Positions 6,057-7,243 of a stretch of 7,243 nt of DNA are shown piece by piece. Source of the DNA: Gammaproteobacteria bacterium (GTDB taxonomy: Bacteria > Pseudomonadota > Gammaproteobacteria > Steroidobacterales > Steroidobacteraceae); contig PMMB01000242.1 in NCBI GenBank assembly GCA_003165495.1, positions 5,335-12,577 of the forward strand, given 5' to 3'. Made by a program: the position numbers and the translations under genes. The notes below the pieces were generated by a model, which saw only the letters and a list, made by a program, of their open reading frames with translations, did no database searches and was not told the DNA's origin. Every line of letters begins with the position of its first letter. Position 1 is the stretch's first letter.

Positions 6057-7243
6057 ATGACCGGTCCGCCCGAAAACTACCCACTGCTTGAAGCTATTGA
6101 GACGCCGGCGGATCTGCGCCGCCTGCCGACCACCAAGCTGGCAGAGCTGGCTTCCGAACTGCGCCAGTTCCTGATCCACAGTGTCAGCACCCGAGGGGGC
6201 CATTTTGCCGCGGGTTTGGGTACGGTCGAGCTGACTATCGCCCTGCATTATGTTTTCAACACCCCCTATGACCGGCTTGTCTGGGACGTAGGCCACCAGG
6301 CCTATCCGCACAAGGTGCTGACGGGCCGGCGCGAACAGCTGCACACCATCAAGCAGGACGGGGGCCTTGCGCCATTTCCGACCCGTACTGAGAGCGAATA
6401 CGACACTTTCGGCGTCGGGCACTCCAGTACCTCGATCAGCGCGGCATTGGGCATGGCCGTCGCCGCGGCGCAACGCGGGGAGGATCGCCGTGCCGTGGCC
6501 ATCATCGGCGATGGCGCGCTCACCGCGGGCATGGCCTTTGAGGCGCTCAACCACGCCGGTTCGCTGCCGAATGATCTCTTGATCGTACTCAACGACAATG
6601 ATATGTCGATTTCTGAGAACGTCGGCGCCCTCTCCAACTACCTGGCGCGCGCCTTGTCGGGACGCATGTATTCGCATCTGCGCGAGGGCGGCAAGAAGGT
6701 CTTGCGCCAGATGCCCACCGTGTGGGAACTCGCGCGCCGCTCGGAAGAACACCTCAAGGGCATGGTCCTACCCGGCACGCTGTTCGAGGAAATGGGCTTC
6801 AATTATATCGGCCCCATCGACGGCCATGATGTCAAAGCTCTCGTCAGCACCTTGCGTAACCTTCGAAAGCTGCGCGGACCACAGTTCCTGCATGTCGTTA
6901 CGCGCAAGGGTAAAGGTTATGCGCCCGCTGAGGCGGACCCGATCAAGTGGCATGGACCAGGGCCGTTCGATCCGGCGAGCGGCATGATCTTCAAGGAGGC
7001 GAGCACGGGGCCGACCTATTCGCAGATCTTCGGCAAGTGGCTGTGCGACATGGCGGAACGCGACCCCGCCATCGTCGGTATCACGCCGGCGATGCGCGAA
7101 GGCTCAGGCCTGGTGGAATTCTCGAAACGATTCCCCGAGCGCTACTACGACGTCGCGATCGCCGAACAACACGCGGTCACCTTCGCAGCGGGACTTGCGG
7201 CCGAGGGGTTCAAGCCGGTGGTCGCGATCTATTCGACCTTCCT
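6057..7243 (+). CDS. dxs: 1-deoxy-D-xylulose-5-phosphate synthase, 3' end beyond the window
   Basis: Thiamine diphosphate enzyme that makes DXP from pyruvate and glyceraldehyde 3-phosphate, the first step of the MEP isoprenoid pathway, in the cytosol. The window holds 395 codons plus two bases of a protein usually about 620-640 residues long. The N-terminus lines up with E. coli Dxs without offset (Tyr8-Pro9, then LRRLP). GGHFAAGLGTVELT (47-60) carries His49; WDVGHQAYPHKVLTGR (76-91) and GVGHSSTSIS (119-128) are conserved Dxs segments. The diphosphate motif runs from GDG (151-153) to LNDN (178-181). MSISENVGALSNYL (183-196) and GPIDGHDV (252-259) are further hallmarks. The catalytic Glu of the transketolase-like domain is E370 in DVAIAEQHAVTFAAGLA. 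The ATG at 6057 is supported by this N-terminal match; no Shine-Dalgarno precedes it. It is divergent from the squalene synthase operon across 123 bp, so precursor supply and squalene formation may be controlled together. The C-terminal domain is not visible. Confidence 0.97.
   Translation, partial: MTGPPENYPLLEAIETPADLRRLPTTKLAELASELRQFLIHSVSTRGGHFAAGLGTVELTIALHYVFNTPYDRLVWDVGHQAYPHKVLTGRREQLHTIKQDGGLAPFPTRTESEYDTFGVGHSSTSISAALGMAVAAAQRGEDRRAVAIIGDGALTAGMAFEALNHAGSLPNDLLIVLNDNDMSISENVGALSNYLARALSGRMYSHLREGGKKVLRQMPTVWELARRSEEHLKGMVLPGTLFEEMGFNYIGPIDGHDVKALVSTLRNLRKLRGPQFLHVVTRKGKGYAPAEADPIKWHGPGPFDPASGMIFKEASTGPTYSQIFGKWLCDMAERDPAIVGITPAMREGSGLVEFSKRFPERYYDVAIAEQHAVTFAAGLAAEGFKPVVAIYSTF

Noticed and set aside
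5973..6752. Minus-strand open frame of 259 codons across the intergenic region and dxs
   Set aside because: It is antisense to a clear dxs coding frame, matches no family I recognise, and would cover the divergent promoter region.
1..7243. CRISPR arrays, tRNA/rRNA genes, insertion sequences or phage genes
   Set aside because: No spaced repeats, no recognisable tRNA or rRNA segments, no transposase motifs and no terminal repeats were seen; coding sequence fills almost the whole window.

Overview
This window is a section of a hopanoid (bacterial triterpenoid) biosynthesis locus, about 60% GC by eye. It most likely comes from a gammaproteobacterium or a close relative. The visible Dxs aligns closely with the E. 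coli type at its N-terminus and active-site motifs, and the other genes are hpn-family genes typical of hopanoid-producing proteobacteria. The assignment to Gammaproteobacteria is an inference; no rRNA or other marker is present.

Layout from left to right. Positions 1-1133 (+) hold the 3' part of hpnJ, a radical SAM/B12-type protein that acts on the hopanoid polar side chain. From 5933 down to 1155 (-) runs a tightly packed operon: a squalene synthase-type gene, shc (squalene-hopene cyclase), hpnG (adenosylhopane nucleosidase/phosphorylase) and hpnA (SDR-family epimerase/dehydrogenase). Its junctions are a 4-bp GTGA overlap, a 5-bp gap and a 4-bp ATGA overlap, so translation is probably coupled. 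hpnJ and hpnA converge with only 21 bp between their stop codons. Positions 5934-6056 are the only real intergenic region. It is a divergent promoter region holding two GCAA..TTGC inverted repeats about 20 bp apart and a good sigma70-like promoter for dxs. From 6057 (+) dxs runs off the right edge.

How the genes fit together: Dxs commits pyruvate and glyceraldehyde 3-phosphate to the MEP pathway for IPP/DMAPP. The squalene synthase condenses two farnesyl diphosphates to squalene. Shc cyclises squalene to hopene. HpnH, not seen here, would add the adenosyl group, and HpnG then removes adenine on the way to bacteriohopanetetrol. HpnJ is linked to forming the cyclitol ether head group. HpnA is consistently associated with such loci but its reaction is not firmly known.

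Novelty is modest: this is a recognisable pathway, not a new system. The points most worth checking are the use of one long eukaryote-like squalene synthase where many proteobacteria have hpnC-hpnD-hpnE, the paired inverted repeats between the divergent dxs and hopanoid-operon promoters, and a dxs promoter so close to the start codon that its mRNA would be leaderless or nearly so.
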